Part shown: piece by piece, positions 37,947 through 49,545 of the stretch
Layout of the letters: every line of letters begins with the position of its first letter
Position numbering within the stretch: the stretch's first letter is position 1
Assembly (NCBI GenBank): GCA_030562195.1
Contig: CM060202.1
Span: 15,438,001 to 15,502,000 of the forward strand
Direction: 5' to 3'
DNA length: 64,000 bases
DNA from: Nipponacmea schrenckii
Lineage: Eukaryota > Mollusca > Gastropoda > Lottiidae
Position numbers and translations under genes: made by a program
The notes under the pieces: model-generated
The model's database searches: none
Told to the model about the DNA's origin: nothing
Seen by the model: the letters and a program-made list of their open reading frames with translations, nothing else

Positions 37947-38915
37947 TTAAAATGTAAATGGTAATTCCAACTGATACTGCTGCAAAGAATTGATACTGGT
38001 GTTATGGTATCCAGAATTGGTTCTCGTAAAAGCCTGTGGGAATGTTGGAAGTCCCGATTGTCCGAATTGGGTTTGTTCAGGTTCCAAAATATTTCTGTAA
38101 TTCACTGGGTCAAAATCAGGTTGAAAATTATCTAAATTCGCGTTATATTGGAACATTAAAGGATTGGGTGTGTCTTCATGAATGAATGGACTGTTCACAG
38201 ATACACTATTTAAACAAGGCGACCATGATGGGCTTCTAGTTAAAGAATTGGGGGAAGTTGCACAAAAACTGTCCGAATCGGAGAAAGACCGAGAACTACA
38301 AGTATCTACACTACCGTCACTTCCGGGAGTACGAACCGACTCGCGGGATGTTTCCGGCCAAGTTCCAGATAGAAGCTCATTCAGATCGTTATGTCCTAAT
38401 ATTGATTCCAAAGTGTCTGTTGGAAGCGTACACATTTGACTGCTGCTGGCATCCATTGTCGACATAGCGTCCGCTTGAACAAAACTTCCTATGCCTACGT
38501 TGTTTTTACCGGAACTTGGTTCACTAAAGAATGATGCTGGTAGATTCCTGGCTCTCATAGGAGCTTTTGGTAAATTAAAAGTGGTCCTCTGCTGTCCATC
38601 GCGACAGATCTGATCATGAAGAGTTCTTGGGTCAAACAGAGCTTGAAGAGATTTGATCTGTAATCCAATCTGATGAGTTTCTTTTCTGGAACTTTTGGCC
38701 ACACCCTTGGACTGATCATCTTTACCTCCAGGCTTCTTGGAATCACAGCGTTTAAGTTGCTTCTGAAGATATTTCCTGTGATTCACGCGACGTTTTGATT
38801 TAGTTGGTCTGTCAAGGGCCATTTTAATGTTACTTGAGGCCATATCAACGAAATTGAGAAGATTTACAGTTTCATCACTTTGCTCAAAGTCCGACATCAC
38901 TGTTTGTATATCCAT
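37947..38915 (-). CDS. FAM181: FAM181 family protein, intronless, with TEAD-binding-type motif
   Basis: Single uninterrupted minus-strand frame of 322 residues from ATG 38913-38915 (context AACATGG). The frame extends nine codons further upstream, but only from a GTG. Three FAM181 signatures appear in family order: [20 protein letters not shown] with basic [19 protein letters not shown] (residues ~19-57), IKSLQALFD (~87-95), and [19 protein letters not shown] (~118-136). The last closely resembles the YAP omega-loop (consensus LRKLPxSFFxxP) that binds TEAD transcription factors; vertebrate FAM181A/B are reported TEAD interactors. The rest is Ser/Asn-rich and probably disordered. Product is likely nuclear, given the basic block. 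No intron is seen in the coding region. Its role in this animal is inferred. Confidence 0.9.
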   Translation of the reverse strand: MDIQTVMSDFEQSDETVNLLNFVDMASSNIKMALDRPTKSKRRVNHRKYLQKQLKRCDSKKPGGKDDQSKGVAKSSRKETHQIGLQIKSLQALFDPRTLHDQICRDGQQRTTFNLPKAPMRARNLPASFFSEPSSGKNNVGIGSFVQADAMSTMDASSSQMCTLPTDTLESILGHNDLNELLSGTWPETSRESVRTPGSDGSVDTCSSRSFSDSDSFCATSPNSLTRSPSWSPCLNSVSVNSPFIHEDTPNPLMFQYNANLDNFQPDFDPVNYRNILEPEQTQFGQSGLPTFPQAFTRTNSGYHNTSINSLQQYQLELPFTF

Positions 38916-40067
38916 GTTTAAGACGATCCACTTCTCTCCCACACCTTGACTTGAACTGTGCCAAATAAATTATACCTAAAACATTTTCAATCATACTCTT
39001 CACGCAGAAAGACCGCCCAATTTCATTAGGCCATAAACACCTACCCACTTTAACTACCTGGGCGAGTTTCAGTAGTAAATGCTAGTTGGACGTTGCTTGA
39101 TTGACAGGTAGAGCAACTACATTTCAGTCAGTATCAAGTGAATTTTGCGTAGATGTTCATTCATAAATCACTCAATGATCTCTTGATTTGAATTCAAAGG
39201 GGTGTGGCTTATTTCATAGGCGGTGGCAATTATTTAAATTTCGTGGTATTTGCAATCATTTTCCCAATTGTAATTAATTGATCCATAATGGATACCAATT
39301 GTTTCGATCCAAAAAAAACCACAAAATCCAAACAAACAAGAAAGAGTTATCAATTATTTATATACTTCGACATAATTTAGTACCGGGGATAGCGTTCATT
39401 TATTTTGGTTCTATGGAACATCGACATATGCAATATTATATTGGAATAATTTGTTTTTCGTGGGTTACAAACCATTATGATTATGTCCTTTGGAAAGATG
39501 AAAGATAGGTTTCCACATAGTTCCCAAAGCTTTATTTCTACAGGCTGTATTTCCATCTTTTCCCGGCCTTCTTTTCTTAATATACTGAATGACTGCTGTG
39601 AATCTAAATAAGTACAAATACCTGATACCAGTTAAGTAAAATTTCACGGGCGGCATTTGGCAAACGCTTTGATGGAATCAGAAACATCTCCTTCGCATCG
39701 CATCTATATATCATGTCATCAGAGTGGTTTTAGTAAACACTTCATATCTGTTTACACTTGTTTACATAGTACTGTTGACAAACCTGTGATTAATGGAGAA
39801 TCGTCTGTTTTGTTTACTTAGTGCTATTAATCTGTTTATATTTAATTATTTATGTCTAAAAGGTGAAAGATTGTGTTTATTTTGTATAAAGCATAAAAAG
39901 AGTTTCTATTAATAGGCCCTAATAGGTTTCTGTGAATAAGGGTCAGTGTGATTTATGCCACAAGGTCAGCAATATGCAGTTATAATCTCAAAATATATTT
40001 TCCGAATCATTCATTTATACTGTCGCTTTAACCTTTGAACCATGTCATGACAATAATCTATAGCTAT
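38916..40067. other. 5' flank of FAM181 and intergenic
   Basis: Contains the 5' UTR and promoter of the minus-strand FAM181 gene; no clear TATA box or conserved site was assigned. The frames at 39278-39508 (+) and 39465-39656 (-) are not convincing genes. Confidence 0.45.
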
Positions 40068-40336
40068 CTGTTTTAATTTGCCAATCATTTCTAGCGATTT
40101 GTTTTAATCATCTTTTCAAACTATTGATGTAACCATACCAATCCTTTCTAGCTATCCATTTTCACCATGCAATAATTTCTATCTATCTGTTAACATGCCA
40201 ATCTTTTCCAGCTAAACGTTTTAATCATTCCAATCTTTTCTAGCTAACCGTTTTAATCACGCCAATCTTTTCAGACTTTGTTTTAACCAAACCAATCTTT
40301 TCTAACTATCCGTTTTAATCATGCCAATCTTTTCTA
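40068..40336. repeat. Degenerate minisatellite, ~35 bp unit, 7-8 copies
   Basis: Copies of CCAATCTTTTCTAGCTAACC followed by GTTTTAATCATG. The 5' copies are strongly diverged and the 3' ones are close to each other. Confidence 0.8.
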
Positions 40337-40513
40337 CTGTTGTCACTAAGGGGATCTGTTATTTGATTTTTTCTCAATTAATCGTTTCTTTTTCTATATA
40401 TTAATCAAACGAATGGGTTTTCACACTTGACGAAAAGATGACAGACAAAAGTCGTAAACCAAACGATTTCGTATATTTGGCCTTATACAACTTTACGATC
40501 TGCTTTTAGAAAC

Positions 40514-40883
40514 CAGTCGGAGCCGCGGTGGCTCAGTGGGTTAGACGCTTGCTCGCTAACCTGAAGGTCCAGGGTTCAATCCCGACAAAAGGTCGAGATG
40601 AACTTTCGGATTTTTCAGCCCGGTTTCTCCTTGTCAGTGATGCAGGTCGGAGGGACTGACATGGAAAAAGCGTCTAGTCGTTCGGATGGGACAATAAACC
40701 GAGGCCCCGTGTGCTACAGGCTGTGCACGTTAAAGATCCCTCGATCTCGCAAAAAGAGTAGGCTAATGCCGCTGTCCTGGCAAAATTTCCCTCATTGCAC
40801 ACTGCATGGCGTTGCCCGTCTTCATTAGCCCATAAGGTGCAGAAGAGTAGGACGTAAAACTCCATTCATTTCATTTCATTTCA
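40514..40883 (+). mobile_element. tRNA-derived SINE with target-site duplication
   Basis: The head has a pol III A box TGGCTCAGTGG (40529-40539) and B box GGTTCAATCCC (40573-40583) at tRNA-like spacing. The body includes GCACGTTAAAGATCCCT and TTCATTAGCCCATAAGGTGC. The tail ends in a (CATTT)n run. Flanks share TTTAGAAAC (40505-40513 and 40884-40892), a likely 9-bp target-site duplication. A second copy is at 46625, and fragments lie at ~6329 and ~58160. Confidence 0.92.
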
Positions 40884-40892
40884 TTTAGAAAC

Positions 40893-43800
40893 TTTATCTG
40901 TTGCCTTAATATTTTGTCTACCATAGACATTGTTTTAGGTTTTGATACACCGAACAAAAGTAGTCAAGGATTTTTCTAGAATTTCAATAAGGATCAATGA
41001 ATAGTGAACATTAGAAATGTTGTTCAAAATGATTCGGTTTAAAAAGTAGAATATTTATGATCTATTGTCTAATATAACATTTGAAACTTCAATGGAAGTG
41101 TTTAATGGGCTTTTAATAGGTCTATAGGAATTATATGAAGCGAAATGCTGTCAATCATTACAAAAATTTTGCTTTTCATAATGTCAAATTACATTTACAT
41201 AATGTAGATAGCTATTGTTGTAATTGACGGGTGTTGTTTAGTTTTTAATATTATAGAGTATGAGTAATGAACATGGAATGTTGTTTTCTGTTCAGAAATT
41301 CTGGTAATAAGACCATATTAAGGACATGAGGCTATATTCAGCATGCTACCTCTTCGGCAATGAAGATAACAATCTGGCTTGAAACTGTTTTTCAAAAGTC
41401 AATTTGATTGACCGTATGTATCTCTAAAGTCTGTTTTACGGTTTTATTATTTGTAGACGGACCGAGTGCCAAATTTTAGTTTTTAAACGGTAAAATTGAT
41501 ACAGTAGTTTAATAATACATGTCTGAAGAAATCGATATCTGACTACCCAGATTGCAACAAATAGACCTACGGAGTTTTCTAAATATATACCAAATCGGGT
41601 TCCTCTGGAAATATACTAATAATTGTCCCCAGAACGCGATAGTACGAACTCTGATCTTTCTATAAGTATAGCAAAACCTCAATTGTCTACAAACGTGTCA
41701 TGATGAATAGAATTACCACCAGTGAATTTGGTTTATTACAAAACTGTCAATAACTCTGCCATGTTATGTCAATGAACTGTGATTCAAACCATGATCTCAC
41801 ATGATTCAACACAATTATTATATACCATTTTTATTTTTTTTTAGGTCAAAGGTATAATGATACGAAATAGATAACAGGTTGCACAGTTTGTTGAATGGGT
41901 ATGTCATATGCTTTTTCTATTTTTGGAAATGTGTGAAAAGTAGCTGGGCTTGAGAGCTGGGTAGGATGCGATATTTTCAGTAAAGTTTAGATAGAAACAT
42001 CTTTGACAAATCCCTATCTCAGCTTCCTGTATCTATGTATGTAGCCAACGCCTCGAACCAAATCTCAACATTTATTGTGGTATGAAGATTTTTTAGGATT
42101 TAAAAGTGCTCGTCTCATTGGTACTTTATAGTATACCAATCACTAGGGTAAGCAACGTTTGAATGTGGTGATTATATGATGGCGGTTTTACATTTTTGCT
42201 TATTACAAGTATAAATAATTTGAAATTGGCCTAAGTCTCTTTCATTCAAATCAGCGTCTGTAATTGTATAAACTTCTAATAGTAAATTGAAGTGCATGAG
42301 AGTAACAGGTAGATGGCCTATTGTTGAAAACTTGAGCTTTCTAATATTCACTAGCTTCTTTCTGATGTAATGAAGCGGAAAAACGACGCTAATTCGTTGA
42401 CTAAATGACGATTCAATAAATGAAGGCACTTACAAATCAACTTAAATATATTCTTAAGAAATAAATTTGATCTTGATGAAAAGACCTCATAAATGACAAA
42501 AGACACTTCTTCGTTCGTGACAATACGTTGTATATATCTTGATTTTTTTGTAAGTATAAATAAATAAAATTGGCTTACAAGATTTTGACAGTAAAACTGA
42601 AAGAATAGATTTTATTGAATATATCAACCCTTCATAAATGGTGATTAATTTGCTAAATACACTAGGACTTGATTGTCTACTATTTTTATTGAGAGTCTTT
42701 TCAACAGGATAAATAATATACATAGATCGTGCAGGTGTGTACCACCTTAAAGGTGACAAAACACCAAAAAAGGGCCAATATAATTATAGGAATTATGTCT
42801 TTAACGTACATGTAGTCCGAAAATAGCCACAGTCTATTTACTTGGTTAATTCTGATAAAACTGACCAAAACTGCAAATACAGATCAATGTGATATAATCA
42901 TCTGAATTTTGGCATTTCCAGATGACAGAGCTCTCTTTTAGTTATCCATATCACTTCTCAGAATAAAAATCCGTCGTATATTATTCTTGCAATTCAACAA
43001 AAGACAACAAAATGTCCGTTTCGAACATTCACATTGTCAAATGTTACAGATATTATAACGGCATTGAAGTCTAGTCCACTATTAGATCTAATTATATTTT
43101 TACTATGACTTCCCTAAAATGTAAATTTCTAACTTTGATTGTAGATAACACGTATGATAGAACAATATGCAACTCGTTGAAGCTCGGCCTTGATCACCAA
43201 GTCTTCATGTTCAGTTATTCGGATTAAAACATTATTACCAATGAATTTTTTGTAATAATAGCATTATTAAATGATTGAATCACACCTATACTTTATTGTA
43301 TTCATAGAACATTGAAATTTGATTATTATGAGTTCTATTAAAATTGATAAATCATTTTGTGAATATATTATTTTATGTATATTTACCATATAGGTCAATA
43401 TATACAATAAAACTAATCAATTTTTTGTGACTAACTTATAGATATAAAAATGAATGTAGTTGAAAGAAAATAATATGTTTATAAAAATCATTAGTTAACG
43501 ATAGACCTTTTATGGTTCAAATTAAGCAAAAATTGACTTTTAACTACATCATTTCTCATCTTGAATATATAGATATCTTAAGTCTTGGACAAATACTATG
43601 TATTAAGTATACAGTTCAATGATTTAAACGAGTCACTGCCCTTTCACAAAAAGAAATGGACCAAACGCCTTTTTCTATTCTGGAAAATTTCTGGTGTTGA
43701 AGACGTTAAATTAACCAGTCCTCGTAAAGTTAAAGTACCGAAACTGCCTCTTAACTTCGACTCTTTAAACCCGTTTGTCTATAGAATGGATTAAAGTTCA

Positions 43801-46610
43801 TCCTCCCTATAGTTTAACTTTTTATGCTTGATTAAGATTTCACATCCAAGATGGTGTTGGTAACATCTTTATATTTAATAATGGTCGACGGGTTGAACAA
43901 TAATTTTGATCTCAACTCTCCACAGCCCTATATAATTAAAAAGTTTTCATTGGAGCAAAAACTAAGGATAAATGGAATTATAATATATTTTGTCGGTATT
44001 TGAAAGTACATTCAACTATAGTTTTGATTAATTAATGACTGACCTTTATCGACCCTGTCTCATTTAAATAATACTTGCATAAATAGATTCTCAATCAAGC
44101 CCTCTTTTACATGCAAAATGAACAATGTTAATGTCCTGTTTGTTTACCCAGCTTGGGCTTTCCACCATTCTTATGCAAAAGATTCCAAATTGATCTGACA
44201 TTTGATGTGTTCAACTATTGAAAGTAATCCATCAGCACTTGTAATAATTAGAAACCTAATCCCCAGAATGGTACATGATAGAGAGTTCAGTAAACATCGT
44301 ACGCTCTTTTAAGTGTTTTCCCAGCTTTCAAAAAGTTGTTTTATCTCATCGGGCGTATCTTGAATTCATGAAAATGTCACAAGTCGTCTATTAAAAAATG
44401 TTCTTTTATTAAACAGAGATGGTGTTCAATAGTAACCTTGTCTTATACAATTTCGAAATGAATTTTTCGTTACATTTCTACAATATACTATTTATGATAT
44501 ACCATGATATACTTACTCACGTGAAATGTTCATTAGATGCTACCAATTTTTCGGGTTTCGATTTTTAGTTTGTTAGTACATGGTTTTGTTCTAAATGCGT
44601 TACCGACCAGTTAAAAATATTTCAAGTCGATGCTAATACTCATATCAGACTATTGGTTTCGAACTGCTTACTCATCTTGTGAAAATAAAAATTTCTATTC
44701 AGTCAAAAGTTAAAAAAACTATAAAATTCAGAAAGTGAAACAAATATTATTTTGTACAAGGTTAAAGGCTTAAATTTACGATCTCCGGCTGTTTTATGAC
44801 GAGAAACCTACTGACTTTTTATTTCAATTAAATTGTTATCTACTTAACTGGGTCATTTCGCCAAGCCTTCACAGTTTTAGCCCATCTATTTAATTACAGT
44901 AAATATTGTCCTAAAGAGTAAATAAATACTAAGTTTATGAAAGTGTATCTATATCATGTTATATAAGGTTAAAATGAGAACTTTAAAACAGTCAGAGGTT
45001 TGGTCATTGGGTTTAACAGATAAAAACAAAAACAAATTTCTTTCTATTTATATACTTATTTTATGGAGATGAATTATCCAAAACAAGTCCCTTTTTCAGT
45101 TAGCCCAAGAGTTAAATAGGCAGTATTATTACGACCGTATTTAAATTTCTTTTAACAGATCAACAAACTCGAGAAGAATGGAGCTTTTTTCCGATAGGGA
45201 TTACCTGAGATTTAGCCCATAAGGTGCAATTTTATTTCCGATTTATATGACTAATTCGTTAAGCAGGCATTTGCGACACATTTGGTGTTATATGATTTTG
45301 ATTTATGGATATTGTCCTATATGAAAAAGGGAGGTTAACCATTAATTTATAATACATGTATCATTTGTCAAATATTATATTCCTAAGCTGATACACCCAC
45401 GTGGAATGGGCACGGGAATAATGAACATATCCAAACTATTAACATTGAAGTTTCATTTCTGAACCAAGCGACCGATCGGCGTTCAATAAAACATCAAATG
45501 GTATAAACGATTCTATCTATTATATAAAACAAATGAAACTTTTTACAATATTTTCCTTGGGCTAATTTGTATTTAGGATAGGACGTAAAATCCACACGAG
45601 TGACCGACCTATACTCTTTGATGTAGATATAAAACAATTTCTTTGAGCCTCTTGTGATAATAGACTATATACACAAGAACGTAACAGAATTGCTTCGGAT
45701 ACTAATTTACCATAAAACCCCTTTTTTTTATTAGTCCATTATTGCTTTACTTACTGTATAAGAAAACCTATTTGTAAAGTCAATCGCGGTCAGATCATTT
45801 GTTTCCAGTGTTTTTTGTTCACTTGTTGGTTTTCAGACCATATTAATCCACCAACAATGGAGAGTTCTCGACTCCGAACAATTCTGATCTTTGGCTTTTG
45901 TGTGAGCAACAAGTAAGAAGTTTGAAAAGAAATGTATCAATGATATGGTTAGTGTAGAGAAAGGGTAACTATTAACCTAAATGTCTAATAATGTTATATT
46001 CACCTGTTATCAAGTGGAAAAATAAGAGTTTCCACTAAACAGGTCCTAACAAACATACAAATATTGCTGGCGCTTATTATATTGGATGGTTCTCTATAAT
46101 CCAGATTTATCGTGTATGTTCAAATTGTGTTTAGGCTGATTTTCTTTGGCAGTGTGGGGTGGGGGTAGGGAGAAGTCGAAGGGGCAAAGGGGGAGGAGAA
46201 AAAAATTGAGAAGAAAAACATACTGTTCTAATCTTTACTAAACATGCCATTTGCTATTTGGGTAATTATTAATTTTATTAACTAGGGTTTCTGATTCTTA
46301 GATTTCAATACCTGGACACAACAAACCTCCTTCAAAATATGTGAATTTTGGTCTAAAAAATATTATTTCGATATGAAAAATTGCATGGATAATTTGATCA
46401 AGGGGCTGTTGACGTCAAATCTTCAAAATCAAAATTAGAAATCCACACAATTTCTTTCTGCGGAGGACAATTTGCTTGCAATTTCCATTAAACGACGAAA
46501 TTCGCTACATATCCACTGTGGACGCAATTCGGATTGTCATAATTGGACTAGATCAAATAGTCCAGAATTTAATGAATAGATGTTATAAAGATGCTATTCT
46601 TTTTTTCCAG
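40893..46610. other. Long gene-poor region
   Basis: 5.7 kb of AT-rich sequence with two weak exon candidates: 43615-43794 (+), a 59-codon open stretch after TAAGTATACAG with higher GC and a basic composition, and 45857-45912 (+), listed separately. A short match to the SINE tail (TTAGCCCATAAGGTGCA) lies at about 45213-45230. Nothing else was recognised. Confidence 0.4.
45857..45912 (+). CDS. Candidate signal-peptide first exon (weak)
   Basis: ATG (context AACAATGG) opens 18 codons, MESSRLRTILIFGFCVSN, then a strong donor-like AA|GTAAGAAG. A short basic N-terminus, a hydrophobic stretch and a small residue before the end look like a secretory leader split by a phase-2 intron. No downstream + strand exon could be joined to it, so this may be chance. 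Confidence 0.22.
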
Positions 46611-46624
46611 TTTCAGATCATTAA

Positions 46625-46956
46625 CGGGGAACCGCGGTGGCTCAGTGGGTTAGACGCTTGCCCGCTCCCGGGTTCAGCCCCGGCAAAGGTCGAGATTAGC
46701 CTTCGGATTTTTCAGCCTGACAGATGGGAGGAACCGACATGGTAAAAGCGTCTAGTCGTTCGGATGGGACAATAAACCAAGCCCCATGTGCTACTGGCTG
46801 TGCACGTTAAAGATCCCTCGACAGTTGGAAATCGAAAAAGAGAAGGTTAATGCCGCTGTCTTGGCAAAATTTCCCTCATAGCACACTGATAGGCGTTGCC
46901 CATCTTCATTAGCCCATAACGTGCAGAAAAGTAGGACATAGACTTCATTCATTTTA
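46625..46956 (+). mobile_element. tRNA-derived SINE, second copy, 14-bp target-site duplication
   Basis: Same family as the element at 40514: CCGCGGTGGCTCAGTGGG head, GCACGTTAAAGATCCCT core and TTCATTAGCCCATAA tail. It lacks part of the region between the A and B boxes and a block after the head. TTTCAGATCATTAA occurs intact on both sides (46611-46624 and 46957-46970), so this is a well-defined insertion. Confidence 0.94.
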
Positions 46957-46970
46957 TTTCAGATCATTAA

Positions 46971-47879
46971 TAGGCCATACGATACTTATGGCTACATACA
47001 TATAAAAACAAAACTCTTTTGGTTCAGGACGATTGTTACTGACATGCAAATGATCATTGGATTGGAGTGGGACACTTAAGCCTTGGTAAGGCGTGTAGGA
47101 TTCTGTTCAAGGGAAGTTGATAAACCAAGACTACAATTTGCTGTTTTCTCTCATATTAAATAGTCATCATCATTGAAATAATGTCTTAATAATTGGTCCC
47201 GGCATATAAACATAATCTCTTAACATCAAAAATGTGGTCTGTACACAATATAAATAGATAAACATTAAAACTTTATTAATATTATTTCTACTCAGAGATC
47301 TCCACACCAAATCATTAAGATACTATTTGAGTCATCAACATCTATTGATGCCGAAATTAGTCTATAAACTGAGACAAAGACGCTCGTAATTATTTGGTGT
47401 TCGACAATCAAATTTCATGATCACACTTAATCATTTAACGAGGTCCTCTTGACAAAAACCTCGCATACCTGTACAGTCCAACATTCACACTCTCGTAGTT
47501 GTGCTATACTTCCTTTGTTCTAGCTCATTAAAAATAAGTATTTCTGTTGTATGAGGGTGTTCAAAAACCATTAAAAATACGTTGATATAAGATATAATGG
47601 ATGGTAATTAAACCAGACAACTCTTGAATAGTTCTGCAGTAGACCTACCATTTGTATAGTTTAGAAACTATAACATTATGTACAAAATTCGTAAAATATA
47701 CTTGAAAATATTTCTTTAACTTATTTAAATAAGTTTTTATAATAAAGTAAGCGACAAAAGTCAAAGTTAATATGATAAAATTTCTATACTGTGATAGAAC
47801 TTATTTTAAAGAAATTAACAAACATAATGAAGCAGTTTAAGGTAATTGTAAGAATAAATAAGTGGCATTTGGCTGGGCA
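46971..47879. other. Intergenic, nothing recognised
   Basis: AT-rich unique sequence between the SINE and the 42-bp satellite; no gene, repeat or element end seen. Confidence 0.4.
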
Positions 47880-48470
47880 CGATCCAAAAGAGAAGTTTCA
47901 AATATAACAATCCGACTGATGCGATCCAGGGGTGAAGTTCCGAAGGTTACAATCCGACTGATACGATCCAGCGGTGAAGTTCCAAAGGTTACAATACGAC
48001 TGATACGATCCAGTGGTGAAGTTCCAAAGGTTACAATCCGACTGATGCGATCCAGCGGTGAAGTTCCAAAGGTTACAATCCGACTGATACGATCCAGCGG
48101 TGAAGTTCCAAATGTTACAATAAGACTGATAAGATCCAGTGGTGAAGTTCCAAAGATTATAATCCGACTGATACGATCCAGCAGTGAAGTCCCAAAGGTT
48201 ACAATTAGACTGATACGATCCAGCGGTGAAGTTCCAAATGTTACAATTAGACTGATACGATCCAGTGGTGAAGTTCCAAAGGTTACAATACGGCTGATAC
48301 GATCCAGTGGTGAAGTTCCAAAGGTTACAATACGACTGATACGATCCAGCTGTGAAGTTCCAAAGGTTAAGTTCAAAAGGTTACAATACGACTGATGCGA
48401 TCCAGCGGTGAGGTTCCTAAGGTTATAATCCGACTGATACGTTCCAGCGGTGAAGTTCCGAAGGTTACAA
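47880..48470. repeat. Satellite, 42 bp unit, ~14 copies
   Basis: Tandem copies of CTGATACGATCCAGCGGTGA followed by AGTTCCAAAGGTTACAATACGA. The period is 14 codons, so stop-free frames run through it on both strands (47837-48376 minus, 47862-48395 plus). One internal deletion at about 48370 shifts the phase. GC content is higher than its surroundings. Confidence 0.93.
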
Positions 48471-48543
48471 CGCGCATTCTGCGTTCTACAAAAAATATGG
48501 TCTACATTCTAGTAAAGATAGCCTAAAAAGCAAGGTAATACAC

Positions 48544-49134
48544 CAGGGGCGCAGATCGCTTATTCGATGTGGGGGGGGGGGGGGTGACCAGTGGCCTACC
48601 CAGGATTTACTCAAAAGGGGTCGGCATGACAACGTTTCAGTTGAGCTTGTGACACCGTATCTTTATAGCTCTCTGAAATATTATTGAAAGAAAAGCACCT
48701 CCTTGCATGTTACTGAATTTTCCAGTGATCAGTTGGTCAACATGCAAGGAGGTGCCTTTCTTTCAATAATAGTGGGTGCAAATTGTATAGGGTCTGATGG
48801 ACATATTTTGAAAATTAGCCTTATTCATGGGCTCCCCGGTGCATTTCAATTTTACTGATCACATGACACGATTGGCGTATAATATGCGACCGACTTCGTG
48901 ACGACGCGACGACGCTTCTAAAGAGTGAGTGCAGAAAACGAACTGTCCCCTTGTCGCCGAAGGCGCAAAATTTCGGAATTTGATGTTCTTGAATGCCAAA
49001 TTGTGCCTTTTTACGCCTACAAAAAACACCCTACTCAAACCATTTTGAGGGGGGGGGGACACATGATATCATGTCCCCCTCCTGGATTTCTGACGGGGGG
49101 ACGTGTCCCCCCCCCCCCTGAATCTGCACCCCTG
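48544..49134. mobile_element. Non-autonomous DNA transposon, hAT-like, perfect 8-bp TSD
   Basis: Terminal inverted repeats CAGGGGCGCAGAT (left) and ATCTGCACCCCTG (right) bound a 591-bp element. TAATACAC flanks it on both sides (48536-48543 and 49135-49142) with no mismatch. An 8-bp duplication and CAGGG ends are typical of the hAT superfamily. No transposase is present. Long G and C runs lie near both ends, and a palindrome GGGGACACATGATATCATG with CCCC follows near the right end. Confidence 0.9.
48680..48770. repeat. Near-perfect 32-bp hairpin nested in the hAT-like element
   Basis: Arms 48680-48711 and 48739-48770 are reverse complements with one mismatch (31 of 32), around a 27-bp loop. 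The arm contains GCACCTCCTTGCATGTT. It could be a nested MITE-like insertion or could yield a hairpin RNA of about 90 nt. Confidence 0.88.
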
Positions 49135-49189
49135 TAATACACGCCTAGTGACAGTATTACATTTGAATAAATACTTCAGTCATACACTT

Positions 49190-49545
49190 AGAGTGTTTAC
49201 AAGCCCAAAATTGAACGTGTTTTCAAAATCAATAACTGATACTAAATATTTTTGATTTATCTGATTTTCAATAGGGTTCATCCTTGGGTGATAACAAATA
49301 CTCAAGTTTCATCAAAATCCATCAGAATTGTGCTTTCTAGATTGTTTTTAGGCTAAAATTGAACGCATTTTAAAAGAACAAGGGCAAAAACTCATACGAA
49401 ACTTTTCGATTTTCAATTTTCAATTTTCAGCCTTAGGTGATTACAAACACTCACACAAAGTTACATCAAAATCTGTCAAGAATTGTGCCTTCTTGAGTGT
49501 TTATGAGCATTTGTGGACTGACGGCAATATACGCTCCACATTCCA
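49190..49545 (-). repeat. Interspersed repeat copy (relative of 32812-33310)
   Basis: Ends with GGCAATATACGCTCCACATT, the reverse complement of the start of the copy at 32812. It contains duplicated blocks of the type CATCAAAATC, CAAGAATTGTGC and GTTTATGAGC. Confidence 0.7.

Noticed and set aside
40529..40583. Possible tRNA gene (A box and B box)
   Set aside because: The sequence continues into a SINE body with a CATTT tail and target-site duplication, and does not fold into a full tRNA with an acceptor stem.
47837..48395. Open frames of 177 and 179 codons on opposite strands
   Set aside because: Produced by the 42-bp satellite; no start context, domain or splice support.
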